Shown: piece after piece, positions 1 through 8,078 of the stretch
Position numbering within the stretch: position 1 is the stretch's first letter
Layout of the letters: each line of letters starts with the position of its first letter
DNA from: an uncultured Pirellulaceae bacterium
GTDB taxonomy: Bacteria; Planctomycetota; Planctomycetia; Pirellulales; Pirellulaceae
Length of the DNA: 53,425 nt
Assembly (NCBI GenBank): GCA_938040995.1
Contig: CALHZT010000017.1
Span: forward strand, 1 to 53,425
Reading direction: 5' to 3'
Translations under genes and position numbers: made by a program
Notes under the pieces: generated by a model
The model's input: only the letters and a program-made list of their open reading frames with translations
The model's database searches: none
What the model was told of the DNA's origin: nothing

Positions 1-126
1 CCTTGAGTGGATAACGACGATTGAGGATAGTTTTGAGTAGCATCCGGCTGAGCTTGCGTTTTTGTTTTGAACAAACTCAATTTACGTGAGATTTAGCCGG
101 ATGTGTTTTTGAAAACAAAAGAAGAT

Positions 127-207
127 GCCGCGAGCCCATTCCGCGTCGCCATCGTTCGGCCTGCGCAGCAACTTGAGGCCGGACGATGGCGATGTGGAAC
201 GGGCGGC
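127..207. repeat. Long imperfect inverted repeat
   Basis: The arms at about 127-162 and 176-207 are reverse complements with scattered mismatches, separated by about 13 bases (left arm ends TCGTTCGGCCT, right arm begins AGGCCGGACGA). A second, shorter pair (CATCCGGCT at 41-49 and AGCCGGATG at 95-103) lies just outside. As RNA this would form a long hairpin. It sits beside an IS110 fragment, so it may be debris of a small mobile or MITE-like repeat. No gene was found in 1-249. Confidence 0.5.
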
Positions 208-249
208 CCATTCTGAAGAGCTTGAGTGAGGATGCACTATCCTCTCAAA

Positions 250-408
250 TTACCCACTCATTCCGTGTGTGAGCCCTAAATTCGAGTGCAGTCCATTGAG
301 AAACGTCTTGCGCTTACCCAGTTTCTGCCCGGTATCATTGTTCATGGGAGCGACGCCGGCAAGCTTGGCGATTTCGCTACGGTTGAGTTCGCCGAGCTCC
401 GTGAACGG
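250..408 (-). pseudogene. IS110-family transposase, C-terminal fragment
   Basis: Reading the minus strand from 408 to the TAA at 250-252 gives 52 residues that include ELGELNRSEIAKLAGVAP followed by MNNDTGQKLGKRK. This matches the conserved C-terminal block of IS110/IS116/IS902 transposases (typically ELG-LNR--IAALAGVAP-N-DSG---GKR). An in-frame stop lies directly upstream (409-411) and the rest of the gene, including the DEDD catalytic domain, is missing. This is a decayed remnant, not a working element. Nothing else was recognised between 409 and 618. Confidence 0.75.
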
Positions 409-618
409 TTACATTTCCAGTAACCCGGATACCGCGTAGGCATGGGCAAGTGGTGGAACGGGCCACTACGTTTTAGAAGGTCGCGCGTTGCGGGCAGAAC
501 GTTTGGCGGGCGAATACGTTTCGCGGAACGAGCTTCCAATTGCCGGCACTGCGCGGCGTTGACCTTTGCCAGATTGAGAACCATCCGGCCGCTGGTACCA
601 GCCTACAATCAGTGGTTC

Positions 619-1662
619 CTACGCGGCCTTGGCGATTCCCAAGTTCCGCCGGGCCGTGTCCCACCAACCTGGTCGATCCAGACTGTGGTAAGCATTCTCC
701 GTTGGCAGCTTGTCGGAAAGATATGCGTGCGCTGCCGGAAGGTTGTGGTACGGAATGGTAGGAAACAGGTGATGCAGCGCGTGAAAGCGAATCGTGAACG
801 GAAAGAACAACCAGGTCAAAAAGTCGTTCTTGCTGTAGTTGCAGGAATCGAGAACATGATCCGCCATCGTCATTTGATCCCCGTCACTTTCGAAATGATG
901 ATCGGCAAGAAAACGCATCTGGTTACAAATCAGAATCGTCATCGCAATCAGATACATCTGCGGAATGCGAGTCCAATGGGCGACTCCGCTGATCACGCCA
1001 ATCGGAATCATCCAGGCTCGCAGGCAGCTCAATAGCTCGATAATGAAAAACGACTTGCGATCCAGTCGGCTGGTATTGCGTTCGTATTTCCAGTTCAGTG
1101 TGAACGAAGACATCCGGCTGAGCGTGAATTCCCGCCAGGCCGGGTTCAGCCATGAAATCGGCGCGAACAGAAAACGGCAAAGGACAAGCACCGGATAGAT
1201 CGCGAGTAAACCAACGTAGAACAAAATCCCACCAAGCGTTTCCGGATTAAAATAGTTCATCGCGTACTCGGGATCCTGTGGCGTTCCGTAATAGCGACCC
1301 GTGTGATGATCCCGGTGATGGGCAGTGAAGAAGGTTGATGGAAAGAGAACTGGAATACCCAGCAGCAGGTTCCACGCGACTTTGAATCCGACCAGTTGTT
1401 TCTCGTGCAGGTGCGAAACTTCATGCACCATCGAACTGCAGCGGTACAACCAGAAGACAGTGAACGGAAAGGCAACCAGTTTCAGCAGCGGTTGAGCCGC
1501 CATGGTGCACGTAAGAAAGACGGTGGCCGATGTGTAGGCGCAGGCAACGCACAGCAGAAAATCAATCCAGTATTTCTTCGCGTCGATCTCGAAAAAATCA
1601 ACGGGCGAATCCTTGATAGCCAATCGGGCATCATGTACCCAATCGTGAGTTACAGAACTCAT
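619..1662 (-). CDS. Fatty acid desaturase
   Basis: A 347-aa integral membrane di-iron desaturase or hydroxylase. The three histidine clusters of the family are visible: HEVSHLHE near residue 80, HHRDHH near residue 115, and HALHHLFP near residue 295, with an additional DHHFESD near 255. Hydrophobic stretches around residues 35-75, 95-110, 145-165 and 215-245 would be membrane spans. The family uses O2 and electrons from ferredoxin or cytochrome b5 to introduce double bonds or hydroxyls into acyl chains or related lipids. The substrate cannot be read from the sequence. It ends with TAG at 619-621 and stands alone, reading away from the island. Confidence 0.85.
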   Translation of the reverse strand: MSSVTHDWVHDARLAIKDSPVDFFEIDAKKYWIDFLLCVACAYTSATVFLTCTMAAQPLLKLVAFPFTVFWLYRCSSMVHEVSHLHEKQLVGFKVAWNLLLGIPVLFPSTFFTAHHRDHHTGRYYGTPQDPEYAMNYFNPETLGGILFYVGLLAIYPVLVLCRFLFAPISWLNPAWREFTLSRMSSFTLNWKYERNTSRLDRKSFFIIELLSCLRAWMIPIGVISGVAHWTRIPQMYLIAMTILICNQMRFLADHHFESDGDQMTMADHVLDSCNYSKNDFLTWLFFPFTIRFHALHHLFPTIPYHNLPAAHAYLSDKLPTENAYHSLDRPGWWDTARRNLGIAKAA

Positions 1663-1930
1663 AAAGTGCCTTTGTGCGAGGTTGCTTCGGTCGTCGATGG
1701 GAAGCGCACAAAGGGCGGCAAGCGTCTCAACGACTTGCCCCGTTCTTTGCGAGAAGAGCCAGCGAATTCGCGAAAAGAAAGATGAGCCGCGACTGTAGTC
1801 CGATCCGCCATCCAGAACAAGCGATTTTTAACGACACTTTCAGGGGGTTTGCTGCCGTTCAGACCTGATACCGCCTGAAAGCCACCGGTCGCCAGCATCT
1901 TTGCCAGCTGCAACAAGAATCAAACCAGGA

Positions 1931-2436
1931 TCAAACGACTCGTAATCGCTCTTTGTTCAGTCGCTGGACGATAAATTCCATCGCCAATCCGGCACCGCGT
2001 TGCACATACGGTTTTCGCCGGCCAAACAACCCTTTCACTGCCGTTGTATCGCTCTCAAACGGGACGCCAGTCGCATTCAGCTTCATGCGCAATCGGTCGA
2101 CGGCATTGAACACGTGCCAGTCATCAGGGTCACAACAGAAGAATTGATGCCGGGGCCAGTTCAGCGGATGGATATGCAGCAGCGCCGTATCCTGGCGGGC
2201 CCGTTCGACTTCTTCGTACATCGCGTAGAGGACCTCATCACCATCAAGAATATGCCGTTGGTAATCGAGATCAGGATTAATTGCCGCCACCACCGGAAAC
2301 AGGTTCGGATGCTTGTACGAGATTCGCAGCGCTCCCTGACCACCCATACCAACACCAAGCAGGCCAAGTCGCGGGGCCTCTGTTCCGACAACCCTACCAG
2401 CTGCCTGCCCAAAGACTGCGCTGCTTTCATTGAATT
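1931..2436 (-). pseudogene. 3' fragment of alpha/beta-hydrolase-fold gene (left copy of direct repeat)
   Basis: This 506-bp stretch is a gapless copy of the 3' part of the intact gene at 22286-23119. There are 9 base differences and the 138-aa C-terminal translations are identical. Homology stops abruptly at 2436 (TTCATTGAATT), after which the sequence is unrelated. An in-frame TGA lies four codons upstream of the junction, so the fragment has no start of its own and is probably not translated. It still begins and ends as the original gene's 3' end would if an island had entered the gene. Confidence 0.9.
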
Positions 2437-2489
2437 GCTTTCACTGAATTGCCAGCTGGTGGACACAAAACCCACATTCGCTAGCTAGT

Positions 2490-2699
2490 CTAGTTAATCG
2501 CACTCCAAACCAGGAAGCCTACGGCCACGATGGAGGTCAACGTTGCACCTCGTCTTGTCCAGTTCGAGTTGGACGACATCGCTGGTGCCGGTGAAATTTT
2601 TGCGTGACGAGGGACGAATTTCGTATATGAATTCGTGTTGTCAAAACTTACCGTTTGTCGCTCATAGTTCTCGCTGAGCCAACGGCCAATCTTGTCCAT
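2490..2699 (-). CDS. Small tail-anchored membrane protein (unknown)
   Basis: A 69-aa protein starting MDKIGRWLSENYE. The start at 2699 is supported by a GGAG six bases upstream. A longer reading frame exists but lacks such a site. The first 45 residues are polar. The C-terminus (about residues 50-69, TLTSIVAVGFLVWSAIN) is a single hydrophobic helix, which suggests a tail-anchored protein facing the cytoplasm. No family was recognised. It lies just inside the left island boundary and is divergent from the downstream island operon. The 2700-3021 interval shows no further gene. Confidence 0.5.
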   Translation of the reverse strand: MDKIGRWLSENYERQTVSFDNTNSYTKFVPRHAKISPAPAMSSNSNWTRRGATLTSIVAVGFLVWSAIN

Positions 2700-3021
2700 T
2701 TCGATTCTCCGATAACCAAAAAGAAATAACTCTCCTGGTATCGAAAGCCGCGAAGCCAGCAAAAGCGCACTCGAGTCGTGCAAGTAAGTGCACCACTCGC
2801 AACATTCGGCGTCAGTGATGACTAATCGACTCAGGTTCAAACGACCTTGAACTGTCACCCTTCACCGGGCCATTCAGGATTTCTGTAACTCCCCTATCCT
2901 TTCGATCAAAAATCGAAAAAGTCAGTGCGCAGCACACAAAAGGACGGCTTCTATCTCGAGAGGGCCCTTGCTCAGCAGCGTGCCGAGTCAGCGTCTATGG
3001 AAATCTGACCTTTTGAGAAAC

Positions 3022-3444
3022 ATGTCCCGCGCATTGAACTGGGAATTGATGTCGAAACTGGAACTCTACTTCTACGACGATGCCGGTCGAACCGCCGTGT
3101 TGGCGGGATCGGACGGGCAGTACACCCTCGAAGTCACACGCCGCTCCGAATCCAACACAGGAGCGACTTCCAGCGACTCAATCGCACCTAAAATCGGTCA
3201 ACCGACGCAACATTGGCGGATCGAGGTTCTCTTTCAGCCTACGAATGAGACTGGATTACCCGTGGGCACACCCATCGTGATCCTTAACGAACTTGCCGAT
3301 GTCGACATCCAGCCAGGGCGGGAGTTTGCGTTCGTAGCACTTCCCAATGGAATGCAACCGGATGTCATCGCCCATTGTCACGTGAGAGTGTCGACCGTCC
3401 AAATCGACGACACAATCTACCCGGATCTGGCTGCCGGGCATTGA
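3022..3444 (+). CDS. Small predicted beta-rich protein upstream of the DGR target (unknown)
   Basis: About 140 aa from the ATG at 3022. A TTG at 2968 or an ATG at 3049 (MSKLELYFYDDAG) are alternative starts, and no Shine-Dalgarno site decides among them. The sequence is acidic with alternating hydrophobic residues, as in a beta sandwich, and has no signal peptide or membrane segment. I recognise no family. It ends 20 bp before the start of the first DGR target on the same strand, so the two are probably co-transcribed and it may be a dedicated partner of that NTPase. Confidence 0.6.
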   Translation: MSRALNWELMSKLELYFYDDAGRTAVLAGSDGQYTLEVTRRSESNTGATSSDSIAPKIGQPTQHWRIEVLFQPTNETGLPVGTPIVILNELADVDIQPGREFAFVALPNGMQPDVIAHCHVRVSTVQIDDTIYPDLAAGH

Positions 3445-3463
3445 TGCCTGAGCCCGATATCAG

Positions 3464-6400
3464 TTGATAGTTCGGTGCCTTGACGTAGCCCCTGGAATGC
3501 TTCTACTTGATAGCATGAACATTGCACTTCAGGACTGCAGCGCCCCATGGGTAACGGACGCACCGACACACCAGGCTACAGTACTAAAAGACCATTGGTT
3601 GCGTGCCGAGTGCACCGCGCTAACGTGGGCTCGTCAAGCCTTTCAAATTGGCAACGAGGAAATTGACGGGAACCACCTGACCGAACTGTCTTCCCACCTT
3701 CTACCGCTGGTGTTCGATACCGGGATTCATCAACGGCTGGCAAGTTTTGTAGAAGGTCAGGCTAAGCGAGCCACTCGTGGCGAGAAATTGCGTCAACGCG
3801 CGATGGATCAACTCTCGGGCATGATTCATGCCATTCTCGCAACAGCAGCGCTTCGCGGCGTTAAGCAAATTGAACCAACCACGGAAGAATTTGACAAAAG
3901 CTCAGCAGCCACAGCAACGCTCAATCTTGAATTTCGTGAACAGGCCAGACAATGCATCGACGCCTATCGACGAGCCTGGGGGCAACTTGACCAGACACCA
4001 TGGCAACCACGAAAGGGTTCCGGATTTCAATCGACTCAATCGAAAAGCCAGACTGACGAGTCAGTTGATACGGATCAAAAAGAAGTAACAGTTGGCGACT
4101 GGTGGCAGGACGCCGAATCGCAACTCACCGATCTTGACATCAGCAACAGTGATTATTTGGTCCTTCGACGTCTGGTGACTTACCTCCTTGGTCACAGCGA
4201 ACTCGACGAAAATAAACACCCTTTAAAAACCGTCCTTGTCGATATTTTTGACAAAGGACACGTTCGAGATGCGTGGATTGACGTGTCCCGGGAAACTCTA
4301 CTGTCAGCGTATATCGACCCTGTTTCGACGGGCCTGACAACCTTCGACGACAACTTGATCAACAGCCTGAAATGGGCGTGGAAGAACAGTTGTACGGAAT
4401 TGCAAACTCAGATTAGCAATGCAGACGACAAAATTTCAACAGCCGCCGTGGTTAGAGTTCGCATGCCGTCCACGGAGCTCTTTTTGCTGGAAGGTGACTC
4501 TGCCAGTGGGCTGCTGTCTTGCGGAATCCTGCTGGCCGCCAAAAAGAAACCAACCTGGATCGATCCCGATTTGACCATTTCGGCCGCCGTCGTGGACGTC
4601 GATGGAAACCTGGGGCCAGTCGGCGGAATAAAGCCCAAGATCGAAGCCTTCAGTGCCGCGGGTGGGCGTCGCATGGTGATTCATCCCGACAACTGGGAAG
4701 AAGCCGCACCAATTGCAAAGAAGTGCCATGTTCGGCTGCTGACGGCTACCGCGCTACAATCCGCACTTGCCCATTCAACCGAAGCCTCATGGAAGTATTA
4801 TGCAATCGAATCCTGGTGTATGCACACGGTTAAGAACTGGGATCGGCTTACCTCAACACCGCCCGAGGGTAACGATGATGATTCACGCTTGTACCATTAC
4901 GTGCCTCACCATTATTCGTGGTTAAAGGATGGATGTGAACCATCAGAATCGAGCGCACTGCCTGCCAAAAACAATCAATCTGGCGAACCGGAAAAAGCCG
5001 ACAACCACTTCCAACCTGTCGCTGCCCCGGACGACGATGAATCGGCAGAACTAACCAAACTGCTTCTGGAACATCGGTACGTCTGCCTGGCGGAGGACTC
5101 CGGAGCGGGCAAGTCGGTTTTCACACAACGAGTCCAGGCCTTTCTTTCCACCCCGGAAGTATGGCATACGTTTTTTGGCGGTCGCCCCGTACTGTCTTTG
5201 CGTTTCGAAGCTGGTCGTTCCGCCTGGCCTGCGGATTTTGCAAAAGGGGGATTGCAGCAGGCGATCGCCACCGAAATTGCACCATTCGTCGATGAAAGAA
5301 ATGTCGATGAACTGTCCAGCTGGATTTTGGAAACTGGCCGGGTGTGCCTGATTCTTGATGCTCTGGACCAACTGAGCAACGATGAACTGATTCAATCGCT
5401 CTGCGAATTTCTGGCAACCAATAAGAAAAATGCACACCCTTGCCGCGTCATTCTCACCGGACGCCTCAAGGCGATTCTGGAATCGAAACGACTGATGTCA
5501 GCCGCTCCCTGGAAACATGGACGGGTGGACGGATTCTCGATCCAACAGCAGTATGAACTTCTTAACCGGCGGCACCCGAAAATTCTTCCAGACATTGAAG
5601 ATCCCACGGAACCCGATGCCATTAGGTCGGCCTTTGAAGCCCATCTGGTGTCGAGTTACGACGACGCAGCAGACCTGCTGCAGGTTCCAGTTATCCTCAG
5701 CCTGATTCGCGAGCTTTATGCGGATCGTATCTGGCGAGGCAACCAGGGCAAGCTTCAGCCGTTTCGCAATCGGGCGGAACTCTACGTTCAGGTTCACGAA
5801 AAACTGCTGACATCTGCCTGGAGCAAGAACACTGGCACAGAACCGCCCGTCGAAAAGAGTATTCGTTGGGGGCAGATTCTGGGGGCAGTCAGCTATCAAA
5901 TGATGCTCGACAAGAACCTGGGGTACTCCGTCACGGGGAAACGTGCTGTTGGAAACTTGAAGATCAAAGTTAAAAAGCGCGTATCTCCGGAGATTACGGC
6001 CGAGGATTGGGAGGAGATTGAGCAACTCTCCCTGTGGACACGACGCAGCACCATCGAATCAGCTGGCGAGGATTCCTGGGGATTCAAACACCGGGGCATG
6101 ATGGAGTTTTATTGCGGTTTACACCTGGCGGCAAATTCGCAACCTGAATGGCGGCGGGTACAGACCGACGACGATGGTAAGGAGATTGATCTTCGTTGTG
6201 GCGATGCGGATTTGCCAGCGACGATTCACGACCGCGAATGGTATTGGCCTTGGCGTTTTGCCGCAGAAATGACCGATGAACAGATCATTGGAAGCGAACC
6301 CATCCTGGCGGCGTCAATGGCAGAGCTCTTCCACCATCGACACGACCAGCGTCGCCCCACCGAATTGATCTACCGCTTTTGGCATCGATTGGAGGTCGAT

Positions 6401-7321
6401 CTTTTTCTACTGCGTCAACTGGGTTTACGTCAGCCACAAGAGGGCTCGATCACGGACGAGATGCTGCTCGACGACGGTCGCAAACGCGTTCTTCCCGATG
6501 CCAGTCTGCTACTGTCGGTATTCCGGCAGGGTCATCTCGCCGATGGAACCAGGGTCCCGATCGACGACCATCCGGAGCTGAAAGAATTCAAAAACACATT
6601 TTGCCGCTGCCCGCCGGAGGGGAAGGAAATCGTTAGTTGGATGGGGGGAAAAGAAATCGAGACCCCTTACTTCGATGAGAAACCTCGCCACAAGGTAAGG
6701 TTACCTGCATTCGAACTATCGGATGCACCAGTCACGCGCGCTCTGTTTCGCAGTTTTGACCCTTCCTGGGAAATCAGATTCCTGGATTGGAGCGAATTCC
6801 CCAAATCGGACGACGGTCCCGCGAATTTCGTCAACTGGTATGATGCCTTTTGTTTCGCAAAGCTTCTTGGAGAACACTATGGCCTGCCGGATGAATGCCA
6901 ATGGGAAGCTGGCTGTCGGGCGGACACCGAATCCGCATACTGGTTTGGAGACAATTCGGAACTCCTTTCGAACCATGCCTGGACGGGATCCAACGCAAAA
7001 GGCCCTGAAAGCGTAAGAGCAAAGGAACATTTCAACGATTGGGGGCTGTCCGACATGCACGGTAACGTGTGGGAGTGGACATGGGATTGGTACTCGGAAG
7101 CCTGGTACCGAACTCAAACATCTAACATCGGCGACATTCGCGAAGAGGATAGCGGGCCCCCACGCGGCTCTTCTCGCGTTTGCCGGGGCGGGTCGTGGGC
7201 TGACCTCAATCCCAGGGTCTTGCGCTCCGGTTTCCGCAACTACGGCAGACCCGATGATCACTACGGCCTTGTTGGATTTCGAGTATGTCGTCGTTTCGTC
7301 GCGTGTCCCAATCGTCCTTAG
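3464..7321 (+). CDS. DGR target 1: Lon-like protease / NACHT-type NTPase / FGE-sulfatase (C-type lectin) protein
   Basis: A 1285-aa cytoplasmic multidomain protein. Residues about 1-300 are unassigned. Residues about 330-410 look like the Lon protease domain: Ser346 in EGDSASG and Lys390 in GGIKPK, 44 residues apart (Ser679 and Lys722 in E. coli Lon, 43 apart). Residues about 535-900 form a NACHT/STAND-like NTPase with Walker A GAGKS (Lys550) and Walker B LILDALDQ (Asp632). Residues about 1043-1285 are an FGE-sulfatase fold (GNVWEW, RGGSW, GFRVC). VR1 encodes the last 50 or so residues, just before the TAG. The start is a TTG at 3464; ATGs at 3497 and 3515 are alternatives. avd, TR and RT follow on the same strand. 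I infer a sensor whose diversified lectin-like end controls NTPase assembly and proteolysis. Confidence 0.85.
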   Translation: MIVRCLDVAPGMLLLDSMNIALQDCSAPWVTDAPTHQATVLKDHWLRAECTALTWARQAFQIGNEEIDGNHLTELSSHLLPLVFDTGIHQRLASFVEGQAKRATRGEKLRQRAMDQLSGMIHAILATAALRGVKQIEPTTEEFDKSSAATATLNLEFREQARQCIDAYRRAWGQLDQTPWQPRKGSGFQSTQSKSQTDESVDTDQKEVTVGDWWQDAESQLTDLDISNSDYLVLRRLVTYLLGHSELDENKHPLKTVLVDIFDKGHVRDAWIDVSRETLLSAYIDPVSTGLTTFDDNLINSLKWAWKNSCTELQTQISNADDKISTAAVVRVRMPSTELFLLEGDSASGLLSCGILLAAKKKPTWIDPDLTISAAVVDVDGNLGPVGGIKPKIEAFSAAGGRRMVIHPDNWEEAAPIAKKCHVRLLTATALQSALAHSTEASWKYYAIESWCMHTVKNWDRLTSTPPEGNDDDSRLYHYVPHHYSWLKDGCEPSESSALPAKNNQSGEPEKADNHFQPVAAPDDDESAELTKLLLEHRYVCLAEDSGAGKSVFTQRVQAFLSTPEVWHTFFGGRPVLSLRFEAGRSAWPADFAKGGLQQAIATEIAPFVDERNVDELSSWILETGRVCLILDALDQLSNDELIQSLCEFLATNKKNAHPCRVILTGRLKAILESKRLMSAAPWKHGRVDGFSIQQQYELLNRRHPKILPDIEDPTEPDAIRSAFEAHLVSSYDDAADLLQVPVILSLIRELYADRIWRGNQGKLQPFRNRAELYVQVHEKLLTSAWSKNTGTEPPVEKSIRWGQILGAVSYQMMLDKNLGYSVTGKRAVGNLKIKVKKRVSPEITAEDWEEIEQLSLWTRRSTIESAGEDSWGFKHRGMMEFYCGLHLAANSQPEWRRVQTDDDGKEIDLRCGDADLPATIHDREWYWPWRFAAEMTDEQIIGSEPILAASMAELFHHRHDQRRPTELIYRFWHRLEVDLFLLRQLGLRQPQEGSITDEMLLDDGRKRVLPDASLLLSVFRQGHLADGTRVPIDDHPELKEFKNTFCRCPPEGKEIVSWMGGKEIETPYFDEKPRHKVRLPAFELSDAPVTRALFRSFDPSWEIRFLDWSEFPKSDDGPANFVNWYDAFCFAKLLGEHYGLPDECQWEAGCRADTESAYWFGDNSELLSNHAWTGSNAKGPESVRAKEHFNDWGLSDMHGNVWEWTWDWYSEAWYRTQTSNIGDIREEDSGPPRGSSRVCRGGSWADLNPRVLRSGFRNYGRPDDHYGLVGFRVCRRFVACPNRP
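7162..7316 (+). repeat. DGR variable repeat VR1
   Basis: 155 bp aligned without gaps to the TR at 7761-7915. I count 16 substitutions in the variable core, every one at a TR adenine (for example AAC AAC AAT becomes GAC CTC AAT, and AAC AAC AAC becomes AAC TAC GGC). The only other difference is C to T near the 3' end (7312 versus TR 7911). The invariant GC-rich 3' part (about 7270-7316) would be the IMH. This is the signature of adenine-specific mutagenic retrohoming. Confidence 0.97.
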
Positions 7322-7365
7322 CACTCTGAGATCCTGCAATCTGATATCTGCCCCTCTGACCTCTG

Positions 7366-7384
7366 GCGAAGGCGCAGCCTTCGC
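7366..7384 (+). promoter_or_regulatory. Post-VR hairpin of VR1 (DGR target recognition element)
   Basis: Perfect 8-bp stem GCGAAGGC / GCCTTCGC with a 3-base GCA loop, 50 bp after the end of VR1 and 27 bp before avd. The same hairpin and its flanks recur after VR2 (14117-14135) and after the VR remnant (9226-9244). In the Bordetella phage DGR a hairpin downstream of the IMH promotes target recognition; the same role is inferred here. A transcription terminator is less likely, because no T-run follows directly. Confidence 0.75.
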
Positions 7385-7411
7385 GCAAAAATTTTCCTGG
7401 GAGATTGACAC

Positions 7412-7759
7412 ATGGCATCAGCCAATACACCCCTCTTTGTAAAAACGCATGATTTTACGGTGTGGATGTTCACCCATACGCAGCGATTCCCGAAAAACTT
7501 TCGTCAAAGTTATACCCTTCGCCTCGAAAACGCATGTCTGCAGTTCGAGGAAGATATTGTGATCGCCAATCAACTGCGAGCAGAACGGCGAATTGCCCAG
7601 TTGGAATTGGCAGATGCCCGTCTGGCCACACTGCGAAATTTGCTTCGTTACACGCTTGATTTCCGTCTACTGGGTAGTCGGCAATTCGAATTTGCTGCAA
7701 AATCTGTCGATGAGCTTGGGCGTCTATTGGGCGCGTGGCTCAAGGTGACGAACCGCTAA
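7412..7759 (+). CDS. avd: DGR accessory protein Avd
   Basis: A 115-aa helical protein matching the Avd family (four-helix bundle that pentamerises and binds the DGR reverse transcriptase and template RNA). Family hallmarks are the N-terminal PLFVKTHDF, a FPKN..R segment, the TLRNLLRYTLDFRLL helix, and the C-terminal VDELGRLLGAWLK. The ATG at 7412 has a GGGAG about eight bases upstream. It lies between target 1 and the TR, a standard DGR order, and the TR begins two bases after its TAA. Avd is basic and would hold the RT on the TR RNA during adenine-mutagenic cDNA synthesis. Confidence 0.92.
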   Translation: MASANTPLFVKTHDFTVWMFTHTQRFPKNFRQSYTLRLENACLQFEEDIVIANQLRAERRIAQLELADARLATLRNLLRYTLDFRLLGSRQFEFAAKSVDELGRLLGAWLKVTNR

Positions 7760-7760
7760 C

Positions 7761-7915
7761 ACGCGGCTCTTCTCGCGTTTGCCGGGGCGGGTCGTGGGCT
7801 AACAACAATCCCAGGAACTTACGCTCCGGTTACCGCAACAACAACAGACCCGATAATCACAACAACAATGTTGGATTTCGAGTATGTCGTCGTTTCGTCG
7901 CGTGTCCCAACCGTC
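7761..7915 (+). repeat. DGR template repeat TR
   Basis: The donor copy for both variable repeats. Read in the VR frame it encodes eleven AAC/AAT asparagine codons grouped as ANNNPRN, YRNNN and DNHNNN. AAY codons are typical of TRs, because mutating the first two positions samples many residues without making stop codons. It is not itself part of a credible gene: avd stops at 7759, and the open frame running through the TR has no start context and no homologue that I recognise. Homology to the VRs ends at about 7915. Confidence 0.97.
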
Positions 7916-8020
7916 ATCAACCCCGCCCGATGCTGTGGCCTACGACGTGTACACCCAGCCTGCGCCAAGAGGACGATACGGTTTGTTTCCAGAGTGGTGT
8001 AACGCCGCCAAAGCCGCGGA

Positions 8021-8065
8021 GCGGGGGATAACTTCATTCTGGAAGCTATCTCCCGCATTTTTTTT
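8021..8065 (+). terminator. Intrinsic-terminator-like hairpin between TR and RT
   Basis: The arms GCGGGGGATA (8021-8030) and TATCTCCCGC (8047-8056) pair with one mismatch. The loop adds a CTTC/GAAG pairing, and eight consecutive T residues follow (8058-8065). It could end the template RNA and so lower RT expression, or be a structural part of the DGR RNA. It ends just before the RT ribosome-binding site (AGGA, 8067-8070). Confidence 0.6.
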
Positions 8066-8078
8066 CAGGACCTGAACC

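Larger units (their letters stand above)
7761..8065 (+). ncRNA. DGR template RNA (TR plus downstream spacer)
   Basis: In characterised DGRs the RNA that is reverse transcribed includes the TR and a structured spacer leading toward the rt gene, which binds RT-Avd and primes cDNA synthesis. Here 163 bp separate the TR from the inferred RT start and contain no gene. A strong hairpin followed by eight T residues (8021-8065) would give a natural 3' end. The 5' end may lie further upstream, within avd. Boundaries are inferred from layout only. Confidence 0.6.

Noticed and set aside
442-1035. 197-codon plus-strand frame opposite the desaturase
   Set aside because: Antisense to a gene with three intact His boxes; its translation is basic and without recognisable motifs.
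7735-8031. Open frame running through the TR that translates like the lectin end of the targets
   Set aside because: It has no plausible start or ribosome-binding site and is explained by the TR sharing the VR frame.
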